NCBI GenBank assembly: GCA_900548905.1
Contig: URMK01000052.1
Coordinates: 1 to 50,781 of the forward strand
DNA from: an uncultured Lachnospiraceae bacterium
GTDB taxonomy: Bacteria > Bacillota > Clostridia > Lachnospirales > Lachnospiraceae
Direction of reading: 5' to 3'
DNA length: 50,781 nucleotides
The position numbers and the translations under genes were made by a program. The notes under the pieces were generated by a model that ran no database searches, was not told where the DNA came from, and saw only the letters and a list, made by a program, of their open reading frames with translations. Position 1 is the first letter of the stretch; each line of letters opens with the position of its first letter. Shown piece by piece: positions 15,765 through 24,757 of the stretch.

Positions 15765-16589
15765 ATGATGATACATGAAAGAAATGATAAAATATGGGAA
15801 TATATGAAGTCGGATTGTTCAAAATGTTCAGGATTGTGTTGTACTGCTCTGTTTTTTTCAAAAATTGATGGGTTTCCAAAAGATAAAGTATCAGGGCAAC
15901 CATGCACAAATTTATTAAAAGATTACCGATGTAAAATACATTCGCAACTTGAAAAGCAGAAAATGAAAGGTTGCATTGGTTATGACTGCTTCGGTGCCGG
16001 ACAACAGGTGACGCAAGTTATTTATCAAGGTCAGACTTGGAATGATATACCAAACCAATCAACAGAAATTTTTGATGTTTTTATAATTATATTTCAGCTT
16101 TATCAAATTAGATATTATTTGATAGAAGCAACGTCGCTTATTTCAGCACAACCATTAGAAAAATCCATTCATTCTTTGATTGAGGAAAATATAAAAATGT
16201 GCCATTGTTGCCCTAATAGTATCTTATCTTTAGATTTAGAGCAATACAGACTCAGATCGAATTATATTTTAAAACACGTGTGTAAGTTGCTTCAGCAAAG
16301 TATTCACAGTGAATATAAAAAAATTCCTGCCAATTTTCTTGGAAGCAATTTCAAAGGGCAGGACATGAGTGGAGCAGACTTAAGCACAAAACTTTTAATA
16401 GCCACAAATTTTGAAAAGAGCGTATTTAATGGAACAATTTTTTTGGGAGCTGACACAAGAGATACTAACTTTAAAGATGCGGATTTAAGTGAAGCTGTAT
16501 TTTTGACGCAAGGACAAGTTAATTCTGCAAAAGGAAATCGTAATACAAAATTACCCTATCATTTGGAGTATCCATCTACATGGAAGTAA
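15765..16589 (+). CDS. Cys-cluster (YkgJ-like) and pentapeptide-repeat fusion protein
   Basis: 274 residues, with an AT-rich codon use unlike its neighbours. The N-terminus (about 10-85) has a CxxCxGxCC cluster (CSKCSGLCC) followed by CKIH and GCIGYDCFG, as in YkgJ-type zinc/iron-chelating domains. The C-terminus (about 190-255) has pentapeptide repeats (LGSNFKGQDMSGADLS, TNFEKSVFNGTIFLGADTRD). Both domains occur in bacterial proteins, but the substrate or partner is unknown. An AGGGG site lies 10 bases before ATG 15765. Likely acquired by transfer. Confidence 0.7.
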   Translation: MMIHERNDKIWEYMKSDCSKCSGLCCTALFFSKIDGFPKDKVSGQPCTNLLKDYRCKIHSQLEKQKMKGCIGYDCFGAGQQVTQVIYQGQTWNDIPNQSTEIFDVFIIIFQLYQIRYYLIEATSLISAQPLEKSIHSLIEENIKMCHCCPNSILSLDLEQYRLRSNYILKHVCKLLQQSIHSEYKKIPANFLGSNFKGQDMSGADLSTKLLIATNFEKSVFNGTIFLGADTRDTNFKDADLSEAVFLTQGQVNSAKGNRNTKLPYHLEYPSTWK

Positions 16590-16619
16590 AGAACAAATTT
16601 GAATTTGCAGAGGTAAAGT

Positions 16620-17227
16620 ATGAATATCAAAGAGATGATAGACATTTATTTTAAAGGAAATGTATATATCGTTCAAGATGATAAGGTACTATGTGAAAGT
16701 TCAACTGGGTTTGCGGATTTGGCGAATGAGGAAGAATATAAATTGATGATACTTTAGGAAAACTTCTTGCTATTGATTTACATAGCATTGATGTAACAGT
16801 AGAACAATTATTGAATCATACTTCGGGAGTTCCTGATTATTTTGATCAATCTGTTCTGAATGAATATGAAGAATTATGGGCAGATTATCCTAATTTTAAA
16901 ATAAGGCACAACAGCGATTTGCTGCCGTTATTCATTAACAAGCCAATGATGTATCCCAAGGGCGAATAATTTCAATATAATAAATCAGGTTTTGTATTAC
17001 TTGCTATGATAATTGAAAAAGTGACAGGGATGTATTTTGGCCAATACCTTAAAGCAAATCTTTTTGATGTATGTGATATGAAGTCAATTGGTTATTATGA
17101 ATTAGATAGACTACCAGCAAAATGTGCCAATAACTATTTATATTGTGCTGATACAAATGATTTCCGCACAAAGTTTATTTTATGCGGCTTTGCCGGCTTC
17201 CTAATAAGAAGCTATGAGAAGATTTAA
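16620..17227 (+). pseudogene. Decayed beta-lactamase-family serine hydrolase
   Basis: The reading starts MNIKEMIDIYF and ends at a TAG at 16755 after 45 codons. A second frame starting near 16745 continues with LDDTLGKLLAIDLHSIDV and LLNHTSGVPDYFD, the class-C/serine hydrolase hallmark, up to an in-frame TAA at 16967 inside YPKGE-FQYN, and then reads on as KSGFVLLAMIIEKVTG to 17227. The segment that should hold the catalytic SxxK is missing (a deletion causing the frameshift), and the C-terminus is short. So there is a deletion, a nonsense codon and a truncation. Confidence 0.8.
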
Positions 17228-17289
17228 GCCTTTTTTTCGGCTTCAAGCATTAAAAAATAATAGAAAATGAATGATAAAAAGGAATTTGT

Positions 17290-19671
17290 ATGAAACGATT
17301 TTTTAAGGTAGGCACAGGAGTTTTGCTGGTATTCCTCTTTCTGCTGGCGGCCTTTGGACTGCGGGGGGATGACCTGACAAAAGCGGAAGAAGAAACAGAG
17401 GAAACCCATGGATTTTACCGGGAAAATCTCGCCCGGCTGTCCGGGGTCCGGGTGACGGCAGACAGTGTGGAAAAGGAAAGCTTTGCTCCGTCCCTGGCGG
17501 CAGATGGGAAGGAAGACGGCGCGAGCCGCTGGTCCAGTGCCAATGAACCGGGGCAGCCGGAGCATTGGCTGATGGTGGAGTTCCCGGAGGAGAGAACCGT
17601 CACTTTTGTCAGGCTTTCCTGGGAACGGCTGAATGTGCAGGGTTTTGTGCTGGAGGCTTCCCGGGATGGGGAAAACTGGATAGAGACAGGCGTGTGGGAA
17701 GGGGTACCGGAAGCGAATGTCCAGAGTGTTGTGCTGGAAAACGGGGTAAGCGGACGTTTTTTCCGAATTCGGACCACCGCTGTTTCCACTACGGAGGAAA
17801 ATCAGTATCTTTATTACCAGAACGTTTCGCTGCTGGAAATGGAGCTGTATGAAGAAGTGCCCCTGGTTTACTCGCTGGAGATCCCGGAAATAGAAGTGAT
17901 GGAGGACGGGAGGCGTTTCCTTCCGCTTCCCCGGGTACCGGAGGGGTATGAGATTGCGCTTCTGGGAGCGGATTATGAGGAAATTATAGGCGACGACGGA
18001 ACGGTCTATCCGACTGTGGAAGAAAAAAATGTGACAGTGGGATACCGGGTATCCCGGGAGGGGCTGTATGAGGATTCTCCGGCATATACGGTAACGGTTC
18101 CTCCGGCTGCGGACCGGGAAGAAGAACAGACGCATCCGGCGGGAGCGGAAAAAGAACAGACGCATCCGGCGGGAGCGGAAAAAGAACAGGCGGAGCCAGC
18201 CGGAGAGGAAGAAGAACAGGCCGCCTCAGCCGGAGCGGAAGCCGTGCCTGCGGAGGAAGAGGTGAATTCCCGGCCGGAGATTACCCCCGCCCTTACGGAG
18301 TGGAAAGGGAAAAAAGGTTTTTTTACAGTAGAAAATTCCGGCCGTCTGGTTCTGCAGAGCGGCAGGGAAGAGGAACTGACGGAAGCGGCGGAAGAATGGA
18401 AAGACATTTGGAACTCTCTGGCAGGCGGTGAATTAACGGTGGTTTCGGGAACGGAGGATGCCCTGGAAAAAGGGGATATTTACCTGGGTTTTGCCGACAG
18501 CTCCATGGGGCTTAGGGAGGAAGGCTACCGGTGTGATATCAGCAGGGAAAGCATTCGGCTGAAGGCGGAAAAAGAGCAGGGGCTGCTATGGGGAACCGGG
18601 ACGCTGAAGCAGCTGTTGCTAAAGGTCCAAGAAGGGGCACAGGGAATACCCTGCGGGGTTATCCGGGACTATCCGCGCTATGCGGTACGCGGCTTTGCCA
18701 TTGATATCGGCAGAAGGATGGTATCTATGGATACTCTGAAGCAGATCGTGCTGTATATGAGTGATAACAAGATGAATAACCTGGGGATTCATCTGAATGA
18801 TAACGAAATCCTGGCTACCAGCGGGAAAAATGACACGATAGCAAATGCCTTCACCGCTTATGCCGGCTTCCGGCTGGAATCGGATACCAGGAATAAAAAG
18901 GGGGAAGGGATTACTTCGCTGGATGGGGCGCTGACTAAGGAAGAATGGAAGGCGTTTACCAGGTGGGCACAGGGAAAAGGAGTACAGGTGATTCCGGAAA
19001 TCGATACGCCGGCCCACAGCCTTTCCATTACACGGGTATTTCCGGAATATGCGCTGGCGGATGAACCTGATAACGTGGATCACCTGGATCTGAGTAAGAA
19101 GGGAACGCTGGAACTGGTACAGACTATCTGGAAGGAATATCTGGAAGGGGAGGATCCTGTTTTCCCCGAAGAAGGTGTAGTGCATATCGGACTGGATGAG
19201 TATTACGGAAGCGGAGAGGATTTGCGGAAGTTTGCCAATGAAATGATTGCCATGGTACAGGAGAGCGGGCGTTCGGTGCGTCTCTGGGGAAGCCTGAGCC
19301 GTGCGGACGGAAAAACAAAGGTGGTTTCCGATAAGGTGCAGATGCAGATCTGGAGCACCGAATGGGCGGATCCGGAGGATATGTATGAAGCCGGCTTTTC
19401 TATTATCAATTCCCTGAACAGCAACCTTTATATCATTCCGGGAGGCGGCTATGACCGGCTGGATACACAGGCGCTGCAGCAGTGGGAACCAAACCGGTTC
19501 AGCACAGGCGCCCGGGCTGAGGTGCTGCCGGCCTATTCGCCCCGAATGGCAGGGGCAGTCTACTGCCTGTGGAACGATACGATAGGCAGCCTGGACGTAG
19601 GTATTACGGAGGAAGGTATGCTGGAACGCTTCCTGGAACCGCTGCCTCTGCTTTCAGAGAAGCTTTGGTAA
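17290..19671 (+). CDS. Exported family 20 glycosyl hydrolase with F5/8-type C domain
   Basis: 793 residues. An N-terminal signal or anchor helix (about 8-25), a discoidin/F5-8 type C sugar-binding domain (about 40-190, SRWSSAN, HWLMVEFPE), an acidic Ala/Glu/Pro linker with repeats (about 277-325), a GH20b-type domain, and the GH20 barrel (about 455-780). The catalytic Asp-Glu pair is in HIGLDE (about 636). GH20 enzymes release terminal GlcNAc/GalNAc or lacto-N-biose. It fits use of mucin or milk glycans with the fucosidase further on. No LPXTG or lipobox is visible. AAAAGGAA precedes the ATG. Confidence 0.87.
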   Translation: MKRFFKVGTGVLLVFLFLLAAFGLRGDDLTKAEEETEETHGFYRENLARLSGVRVTADSVEKESFAPSLAADGKEDGASRWSSANEPGQPEHWLMVEFPEERTVTFVRLSWERLNVQGFVLEASRDGENWIETGVWEGVPEANVQSVVLENGVSGRFFRIRTTAVSTTEENQYLYYQNVSLLEMELYEEVPLVYSLEIPEIEVMEDGRRFLPLPRVPEGYEIALLGADYEEIIGDDGTVYPTVEEKNVTVGYRVSREGLYEDSPAYTVTVPPAADREEEQTHPAGAEKEQTHPAGAEKEQAEPAGEEEEQAASAGAEAVPAEEEVNSRPEITPALTEWKGKKGFFTVENSGRLVLQSGREEELTEAAEEWKDIWNSLAGGELTVVSGTEDALEKGDIYLGFADSSMGLREEGYRCDISRESIRLKAEKEQGLLWGTGTLKQLLLKVQEGAQGIPCGVIRDYPRYAVRGFAIDIGRRMVSMDTLKQIVLYMSDNKMNNLGIHLNDNEILATSGKNDTIANAFTAYAGFRLESDTRNKKGEGITSLDGALTKEEWKAFTRWAQGKGVQVIPEIDTPAHSLSITRVFPEYALADEPDNVDHLDLSKKGTLELVQTIWKEYLEGEDPVFPEEGVVHIGLDEYYGSGEDLRKFANEMIAMVQESGRSVRLWGSLSRADGKTKVVSDKVQMQIWSTEWADPEDMYEAGFSIINSLNSNLYIIPGGGYDRLDTQALQQWEPNRFSTGARAEVLPAYSPRMAGAVYCLWNDTIGSLDVGITEEGMLERFLEPLPLLSEKLW
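18124..18243 (+). repeat. 30-bp in-frame tandem repeat in the GH20 gene
   Basis: Two identical 30-bp copies (18124-18153, 18154-18183) and two diverged ones to 18243. They encode ten-residue units of the type EQTHPAGAEK in the linker between the sugar-binding and catalytic parts. Confidence 0.85.
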
Positions 19672-19765
19672 AGGCTTTCGGCAATTATGAAAAGATGGAT
19701 ACAGCGGATTAAGAGGCGGGCCGCAGGAAATATAGGACAGATGACGGCACAATAAGGAAAATGCG

Positions 19766-20758
19766 ATGATGACAGACTATTTAACGGAGCTGGCCGCTGA
19801 CGTTTATGGATTTGATAAAGATACGTGCCGGTTTCTTACTTATGGACGTGAGAAAAATAAGCAAATGTATACGTTTGAGAAAGATCACAGACTGTACATT
19901 CTGCGGATCGTGGAAAACGCTGCCGGCAGCAGCGGCCAGACGAAATCAGAGATGGATTGGCTTCTGTATTTGTCCCATAAAGGCGTAAACGTGCCCTCTC
20001 CTCTGAAAACGGAAAAGGGAGAGCTTGCCTTTTCGGCAGATGAGAAGGGGGTGTCCCGGATAATCTCCGCTTTTCGCAGGATGGATGGCCGGTACTGGGA
20101 CAAAAATGATCCCCGGCTGTGGAATAAAAAAATATTTTATAACTGGGGGAAGGCCGTGGGCGACATGCACCGTGTTACAAGAGACTATGCGCCCGCAGAC
20201 GGCATGGAGAAAAGGCCCGGGTTTCAGATACGCAGTATGATAAGCGAAAAAATAAAATCCTTTCCTTCGGTGAATGTAATTGCTGAAAATTTACTTGCCG
20301 AAATAGAAGCGCTGCCAAGAGACAAAGACTCCTATGGATTGATACATAATGATTTGCACCCTGGTAATTTTCTGATCGACGGGGAGCGCATTCATCTTGT
20401 CGATTTTGATGACTGCATGTATTCCTGGTATGCGTTCGATATCGGCAACGCCTTGTATCTCGCGTTATGGATGGGACGGAACAATGAGGCAGGGAGCGAT
20501 TTTACAAACGAGATTATAGCGGGCTTTCTCAAGGGCTACCTGTCGGTGAATCCCATGAACGATTTCTGGTTATCCAAAATCCCGTTGTTTATGATGGCCT
20601 GCAAAATCGCGCTGTTCAGTTTGGGGTGTGATTGTGAAAACCCCAACAATGCAGATGCCGATAAGAAGCAAAAAGAACGGATGCACAACATAGAAAACCA
20701 TATTTTATTTACAGGATGCAAGGTAGACGATTCGCTGTTTAAGAGTCGGATACCCTGA
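19766..20758 (+). CDS. APH-type phosphotransferase
   Basis: 330 residues with a protein-kinase-like fold of the aminoglycoside/choline kinase group. Brenner motif IHNDLHPGNF near residue 192 and the metal-binding VDFDD near 211 are intact, and the N-lobe carries YILRIVE with the likely ATP-contacting region. Substrates in the family include aminoglycosides, homoserine, choline and sugars; nothing here fixes which. AAGGA lies ahead of ATG 19766 (ATG 19769 also possible). Confidence 0.8.
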   Translation: MMTDYLTELAADVYGFDKDTCRFLTYGREKNKQMYTFEKDHRLYILRIVENAAGSSGQTKSEMDWLLYLSHKGVNVPSPLKTEKGELAFSADEKGVSRIISAFRRMDGRYWDKNDPRLWNKKIFYNWGKAVGDMHRVTRDYAPADGMEKRPGFQIRSMISEKIKSFPSVNVIAENLLAEIEALPRDKDSYGLIHNDLHPGNFLIDGERIHLVDFDDCMYSWYAFDIGNALYLALWMGRNNEAGSDFTNEIIAGFLKGYLSVNPMNDFWLSKIPLFMMACKIALFSLGCDCENPNNADADKKQKERMHNIENHILFTGCKVDDSLFKSRIP

Positions 20759-20945
20759 AAGTGACATGGCATCGGATCCCCGCGGCGGCCGGGCGGACAA
20801 TAGAACCATCGGCTCCAATAGAACTTTTCGTCGGCCGATTACATCGTTCCGCCATGAGCCGGATGCTTGCTGCCACCACGTTTTCTTACGCTTTGCGCAG
20901 TAAATGCGCAGAGCTGCCTGAATGGTTACGAATAGTGAATCTGCA
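20759..20945. repeat. Intergenic repeat region, related to 37202-37343
   Basis: The 3' part has TGCGCA-GTAAA-TGCGCA and CTGAATGGTTACGAA at 20918-20932; the same pair of motifs in the same order is found at about 37301-37343. A long GC-rich stretch precedes it. I see no gene with a ribosome site here. Confidence 0.45.
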
Positions 20946-21014
20946 TGTGCCGTGTAAAAGTCCGTTTTGCCACGAATGAATATTCTTCAAAACATCAAAC
21001 CAGGGGGGATGTAA

Positions 21015-21863
21015 ATGCATAAAGATACAAAATGGGCAAGGGATATTATTTCTTTACAGGATGACGAGGGCAAGTGGGGATGGTTCCACTCGTTATCCCA
21101 ATTTTATAATTCCCCCATTACCACCGAGCAGGCCCTCAGGCGGCTTGAACGCCTGGGATACACGATGGAGGACGAGTGCATCTTAAGAGCTGTCTGCTAC
21201 ATGAATGACTGTCTGGTTGGGAAAAAGGAAATTCCGGACAGAAAAGAAAAGGTCCATGATTGGAATAGTTTCACATCCCTTATTCTTGCCACATGGATCC
21301 GAAGATTTACCAATGACAATCCCGCCGCTGAAAAGGTGGCAAAGCAATGGAGTGAGGTTATTATGTGTGCGTTCGAAAGCGGGACATATGACCATAAAAA
21401 ATATGTATCCGCTTATCAGGACATATTGGGCCTGAAACCGAAGGGCGGCCGAATTATCGATTTTGTCAGCTTCTATCCGCTGTCATTAGTAAAGGGCGGT
21501 TTAGATGAAAAAACAGAAGCCGCAGTTGTGGATTATGTAATGGATAGGGAAGACGGAATTTATTATATCTATGACGGCAGAATCAGCAGTCTGCCCCGGT
21601 ATTTTGAAAGCAGGAAGGCAAGTCAATATCTGTCTGCCATAGAACTTCTTTCCGGTTTTACAAGTGCAAACCATAAATGGAACTTTGTTGTTGACTGGTT
21701 AATCAGCAATAAAAATGAAAACGGAAAATGGGATATGGGAAAATCCGTCAATGATAAAATATATTTCCCGCTTTCCGATAACTGGAGAAAAAGAGAAACG
21801 CGGGAGGCTGATTGTACGGAGAGAATTACAGATTTATTGCTTGTATTATCGGGACAACTGTAA
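21015..21863 (+). CDS. Prenyltransferase/terpene-cyclase-like toroid protein
   Basis: 282 residues, GGGGGG-type site 6 bases before the ATG. Two motifs resemble the QW repeats of squalene-cyclase and prenyltransferase-like alpha-toroid domains: DDEGKWGWFHSL near 16-27 and NENGKWDMG near 235-243. The rest is helical, consistent with a toroid. It lacks the DxDD catalytic motif of squalene-hopene cyclase, so it may be a binding or structural member. No neighbour points to a terpenoid pathway. The function is unknown. Confidence 0.55.
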   Translation: MHKDTKWARDIISLQDDEGKWGWFHSLSQFYNSPITTEQALRRLERLGYTMEDECILRAVCYMNDCLVGKKEIPDRKEKVHDWNSFTSLILATWIRRFTNDNPAAEKVAKQWSEVIMCAFESGTYDHKKYVSAYQDILGLKPKGGRIIDFVSFYPLSLVKGGLDEKTEAAVVDYVMDREDGIYYIYDGRISSLPRYFESRKASQYLSAIELLSGFTSANHKWNFVVDWLISNKNENGKWDMGKSVNDKIYFPLSDNWRKRETREADCTERITDLLLVLSGQL

Positions 21864-21938
21864 CAAAGTTTCTGCTTAGCGTCCTTTTTTAGATGATAAA
21901 ACAAATAAACATAATTATTTCTTCACGAAATCTGGTAT

Positions 21939-22280
21939 CTATAGATCAAAGGAAAAGTGGAGAATCAGTTCGATAAAATATTGAATATAAACTTCCTTTT
22001 GTTGTTTGTTATCCACGTTAAGAATATCTTTGGCTACTTTGTCGGTAATTACGTATACCATTCTTGCTTTGATATAGAAATCATCTTGTTTATCCGGGTA
22101 TCGGTTTCTTAAAAACGTTTCCATAATGGCAGTCAAATCTTCTTCGGCCCCGGAAAGTATGGATTGTATCCGGGGATTTTCTTTTGCAATGACGATTGAA
22201 TCTTCAAAGAATTTTTTAGTGTCCGCAGCCCGGCTGAGCAGTTGTCTTAGATAAGAGGAAAGAAAGTGAAGTACCGGCAT
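21939..22280 (-). pseudogene. TetR-family regulator remnant lacking the HTH
   Basis: 113 residues that look like a TetR ligand-binding half: FFEDSIVIAKENPRIQSIL, then ending IQYFIELILHFSF. The N-terminal DNA-binding domain is absent, and an in-frame TAG occurs four codons upstream of the ATG at 22280. It is probably a 3' gene fragment. The family call is from pattern only. Confidence 0.5.
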
Positions 22281-22367
22281 TAGAAATCCCTATTTATTTT
22301 CTTTCCGGAATCGATGATTATACATGCTGCTATTCTTTGCAAAGACAATATTATGAACAGATACAGC

Positions 22368-23267
22368 CTACGGCAGCGGGAAGCTGTGATAGGCGCCTTC
22401 CTTCCGGTACTGCCTGGGGCTGATCTGGTAATAGTTTTTAAAAGCCGAAGAAAAGTGTTCAATGGAAGAATAACCGAGGGCTTCGGCCACAGAGGTTATG
22501 CTCCGGCTGCTGTCCGTCAGAAGGATGGCGGCGGCGGACATGCGGGCCTCTGTTTTTTTCTGGAGAAAGGTTTTTCCGTAATGCTTCTGAAGAAGCCGTT
22601 CTGTCTGTCTGGTGCCAAGACCCAGTTTACCGGCAAGCTCCTCCAGGGACAGGTTCTGGTATTCATACAGAAAATAATCTTCTATAATTACCGCGGTTTT
22701 ATCGGTGGTGATCAGGGATCCGGACGGTGCGCCGGATCCTTTTTTCTCTTCAAAATTGCGAACCAGACGGATGAGGAGCTGACGCAGAAGGGATTCCACC
22801 TGGAGCTGGTAACCGGTATCGCGGTTTTCCAGCTCTTCGAACAAATCCTCCACCAAAGGGGATACATTCCGGGTATCCTGGCCGAACCAGAACGGGGTCC
22901 TCTCCAGGAGGGAGAGGATCTGCCCGGCGCTGTCCGCCTCCGCGCCGGACAAGGGCTGGGAACGGCGTTTTTTTTCCGCTTTCAGATAAATACAGAATTC
23001 ACACATGGGATCCTCCAGATGGGGCGTTTGGGCATGCTCCACATGGGGGCCGGTGACATAAAGAGTGCCGGGCTGGATATCATAAAACCGGCCGTTGATT
23101 CGGGCGCGGCCGTAACCTTTGGGTACATAATGGATTTCATAGCTCCCGCTGCCGTGGCTGTGGCTGGGAACGGTGCGCAGGAATTTTTCATAGATAATAT
23201 TGAGGGCCTGGAACCGGGTGTCACCGATGGTAAAACGGATATCCAGATCGCTGAAGTTTGTTCGCAT
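22368..23267 (-). CDS. AraC-family regulator, probable fucose operon activator
   Basis: 299 residues. The N-terminal cupin sensor (about 15-110; HSHGSGSYEIHYV, GTLYVTGPHVEHAQ) and two C-terminal HTH motifs (LSLEELAGKLGLGTRQTERLLQ and SITSVAEALGYSSIEHFSSAFKNYY, given as motif blocks). It is transcribed away from the dehydrogenase-fucosidase operon across a 366-bp gap, the usual arrangement for a sugar-sensing activator. The inducer is inferred to be fucose or a fucosyl glycan. Confidence 0.85.
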   Translation of the reverse strand: MRTNFSDLDIRFTIGDTRFQALNIIYEKFLRTVPSHSHGSGSYEIHYVPKGYGRARINGRFYDIQPGTLYVTGPHVEHAQTPHLEDPMCEFCIYLKAEKKRRSQPLSGAEADSAGQILSLLERTPFWFGQDTRNVSPLVEDLFEELENRDTGYQLQVESLLRQLLIRLVRNFEEKKGSGAPSGSLITTDKTAVIIEDYFLYEYQNLSLEELAGKLGLGTRQTERLLQKHYGKTFLQKKTEARMSAAAILLTDSSRSITSVAEALGYSSIEHFSSAFKNYYQISPRQYRKEGAYHSFPLP

Positions 23268-23633
23268 AATTCGGATCCTTTCCGGAGAGGGAGGGCTTTT
23301 TGGAAATCGCGGGCTTTTATCCTTACTGTAGCGCGTACCTTGCCGTAAGTCAAGGCTTTCCCGGATCCGGACGGGAAGGGGATGGGGAGATGGAAGAGGA
23401 ACGACAGTTTTTTAGAGAAACGAAAAACCTGCGCTGATGCGACACAAAAAAAGGAAAGTTGTCAAATCCCTGTCTAATACTTTTTTCAGGAAGCTTTTAT
23501 AATGAAGTTATCCGTTAAAAATATTTCTGCCTGTGCGGTTACGGACTGCCCCGGCGGAGATTAGCAACTATTTTTGTAACTGTGAAGCTGCGGAACAGTA
23601 GTATTTATCTGTGTTAAAGAAAGGGGTACGACA
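23268..23633 (+). promoter_or_regulatory. Divergent control region of the fucose operon
   Basis: A perfect -10 TATAAT lies at 23498-23503, but no -35 is found at the proper spacing (TTGTCA occurs near 23459, too far). That is typical of a promoter needing an activator, consistent with the divergent AraC protein. AAAGGGG precedes the ATG at 23634. No ORF is credible in this gap. Confidence 0.5.
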
Positions 23634-24686
23634 ATGGAAAAAATGAGAATGAGAGGGGCGACACTGCCCGGCAACAGCACGGTGGAAATGAAGGATTTTG
23701 AGATTCCCAAACCCGGCCACGGCCAGGTGCTGCTCCAGACGAAAGCAACCACCATCTGCGGCAGCGATATCCGCTGTATTTACAGGGAGCATGTGGGAAA
23801 AGGGCCGGAAGGCTATATCCCCGGCATGGTGGCAGGACATGAGCCGTGCGGTGTGATCGTGGAAGAGGGTGAAGGCCTGAAACGCTTCAAAAAAGGGGAT
23901 AGGGTTATTGTGTACCATATTTCCGGCTGCGGTGTCTGCAACGACTGCCGGAGAGGCTATTACATATCCTGCAAGAGCCGCTTCCGTCAGGCCTACGGAT
24001 GGCAGAGGAACGGCGGAATGGCTCCTTACATCCTTGCGGAGGAAAAGGATCTGATTGCGCTGCCCGACGAACTGACCTATAAGGACGGGGCACAGGTTGC
24101 CTGCGGCTTCGGTACGGTATATGAAGCGATTGAAAAAATAGGCATCTGCGGAAATGACGCTGTGCTGGTTACCGGACTGGGACCGGTGGGACTTGCAGCC
24201 CTTATGCTTGCAAAAGCCATGGGAGCCAACATGCTTATCGGTGTGGAAATGAACGATTACCGTATCGGCCTTGCCAAAGAACTGGGTCTGGTGGATTATG
24301 TATTCAAGCCGGATGAAGCCATGGAAGGCATCATGAAGGTGACGAACGGAAACGGTGTGGAACGCTCCATAGACGCCAGCGCCAGCGATCCGGGAAGACA
24401 GCTTGCCATCCGTGCCACAAGGGAATGGGGCAAGATTGCATTCGTGGGTGAAGGCGGAACCTGTAACTTTAATCCCAGTCCGGATATCATACACGGACAG
24501 AAAACAATATACGGTTCCTGGGTAACCTCCCTGTGGAGAATGGAAGAATTGGTGGAACGTCTGGTGCGCTGGGGGATCCATCCCGAGGATCTGATTACCG
24601 ACGAATTCCCCATTGAAAAAGCAGGGGAAGCTTATGCACTGATGGCAGGAGGAAACTGCGGCAAGGTTGCGGTGGTATTTGACTGA
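23634..24686 (+). CDS. Zinc-dependent medium-chain alcohol/sugar dehydrogenase
   Basis: 350 residues, NAD(P)-dependent. Catalytic zinc ligands C42, H69 and E70 (CGSD, GHE) and the structural zinc cysteines C99, C102, C105 and C113 (GCGVCNDC...C) are all present; the Rossmann GLGPVG motif is near 180. The family resembles threonine or sorbitol dehydrogenases. As the first gene of the fucosidase operon it may oxidise L-fucose or an aldehyde derived from it (inference). Confidence 0.88.
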   Translation: MEKMRMRGATLPGNSTVEMKDFEIPKPGHGQVLLQTKATTICGSDIRCIYREHVGKGPEGYIPGMVAGHEPCGVIVEEGEGLKRFKKGDRVIVYHISGCGVCNDCRRGYYISCKSRFRQAYGWQRNGGMAPYILAEEKDLIALPDELTYKDGAQVACGFGTVYEAIEKIGICGNDAVLVTGLGPVGLAALMLAKAMGANMLIGVEMNDYRIGLAKELGLVDYVFKPDEAMEGIMKVTNGNGVERSIDASASDPGRQLAIRATREWGKIAFVGEGGTCNFNPSPDIIHGQKTIYGSWVTSLWRMEELVERLVRWGIHPEDLITDEFPIEKAGEAYALMAGGNCGKVAVVFD

Positions 24687-24757
24687 AAACAGGCCGGAAA
24701 AACTTGGAAAACAAGAGGTAACTGTGTGCACGTACGGCAGTTACAACAGGAGGAAGT

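Noticed and set aside
20761..20979. 72-codon ORF after the phosphotransferase
   Set aside because: Lies in a repeat region also found near 37.3 kb; no ribosome site.
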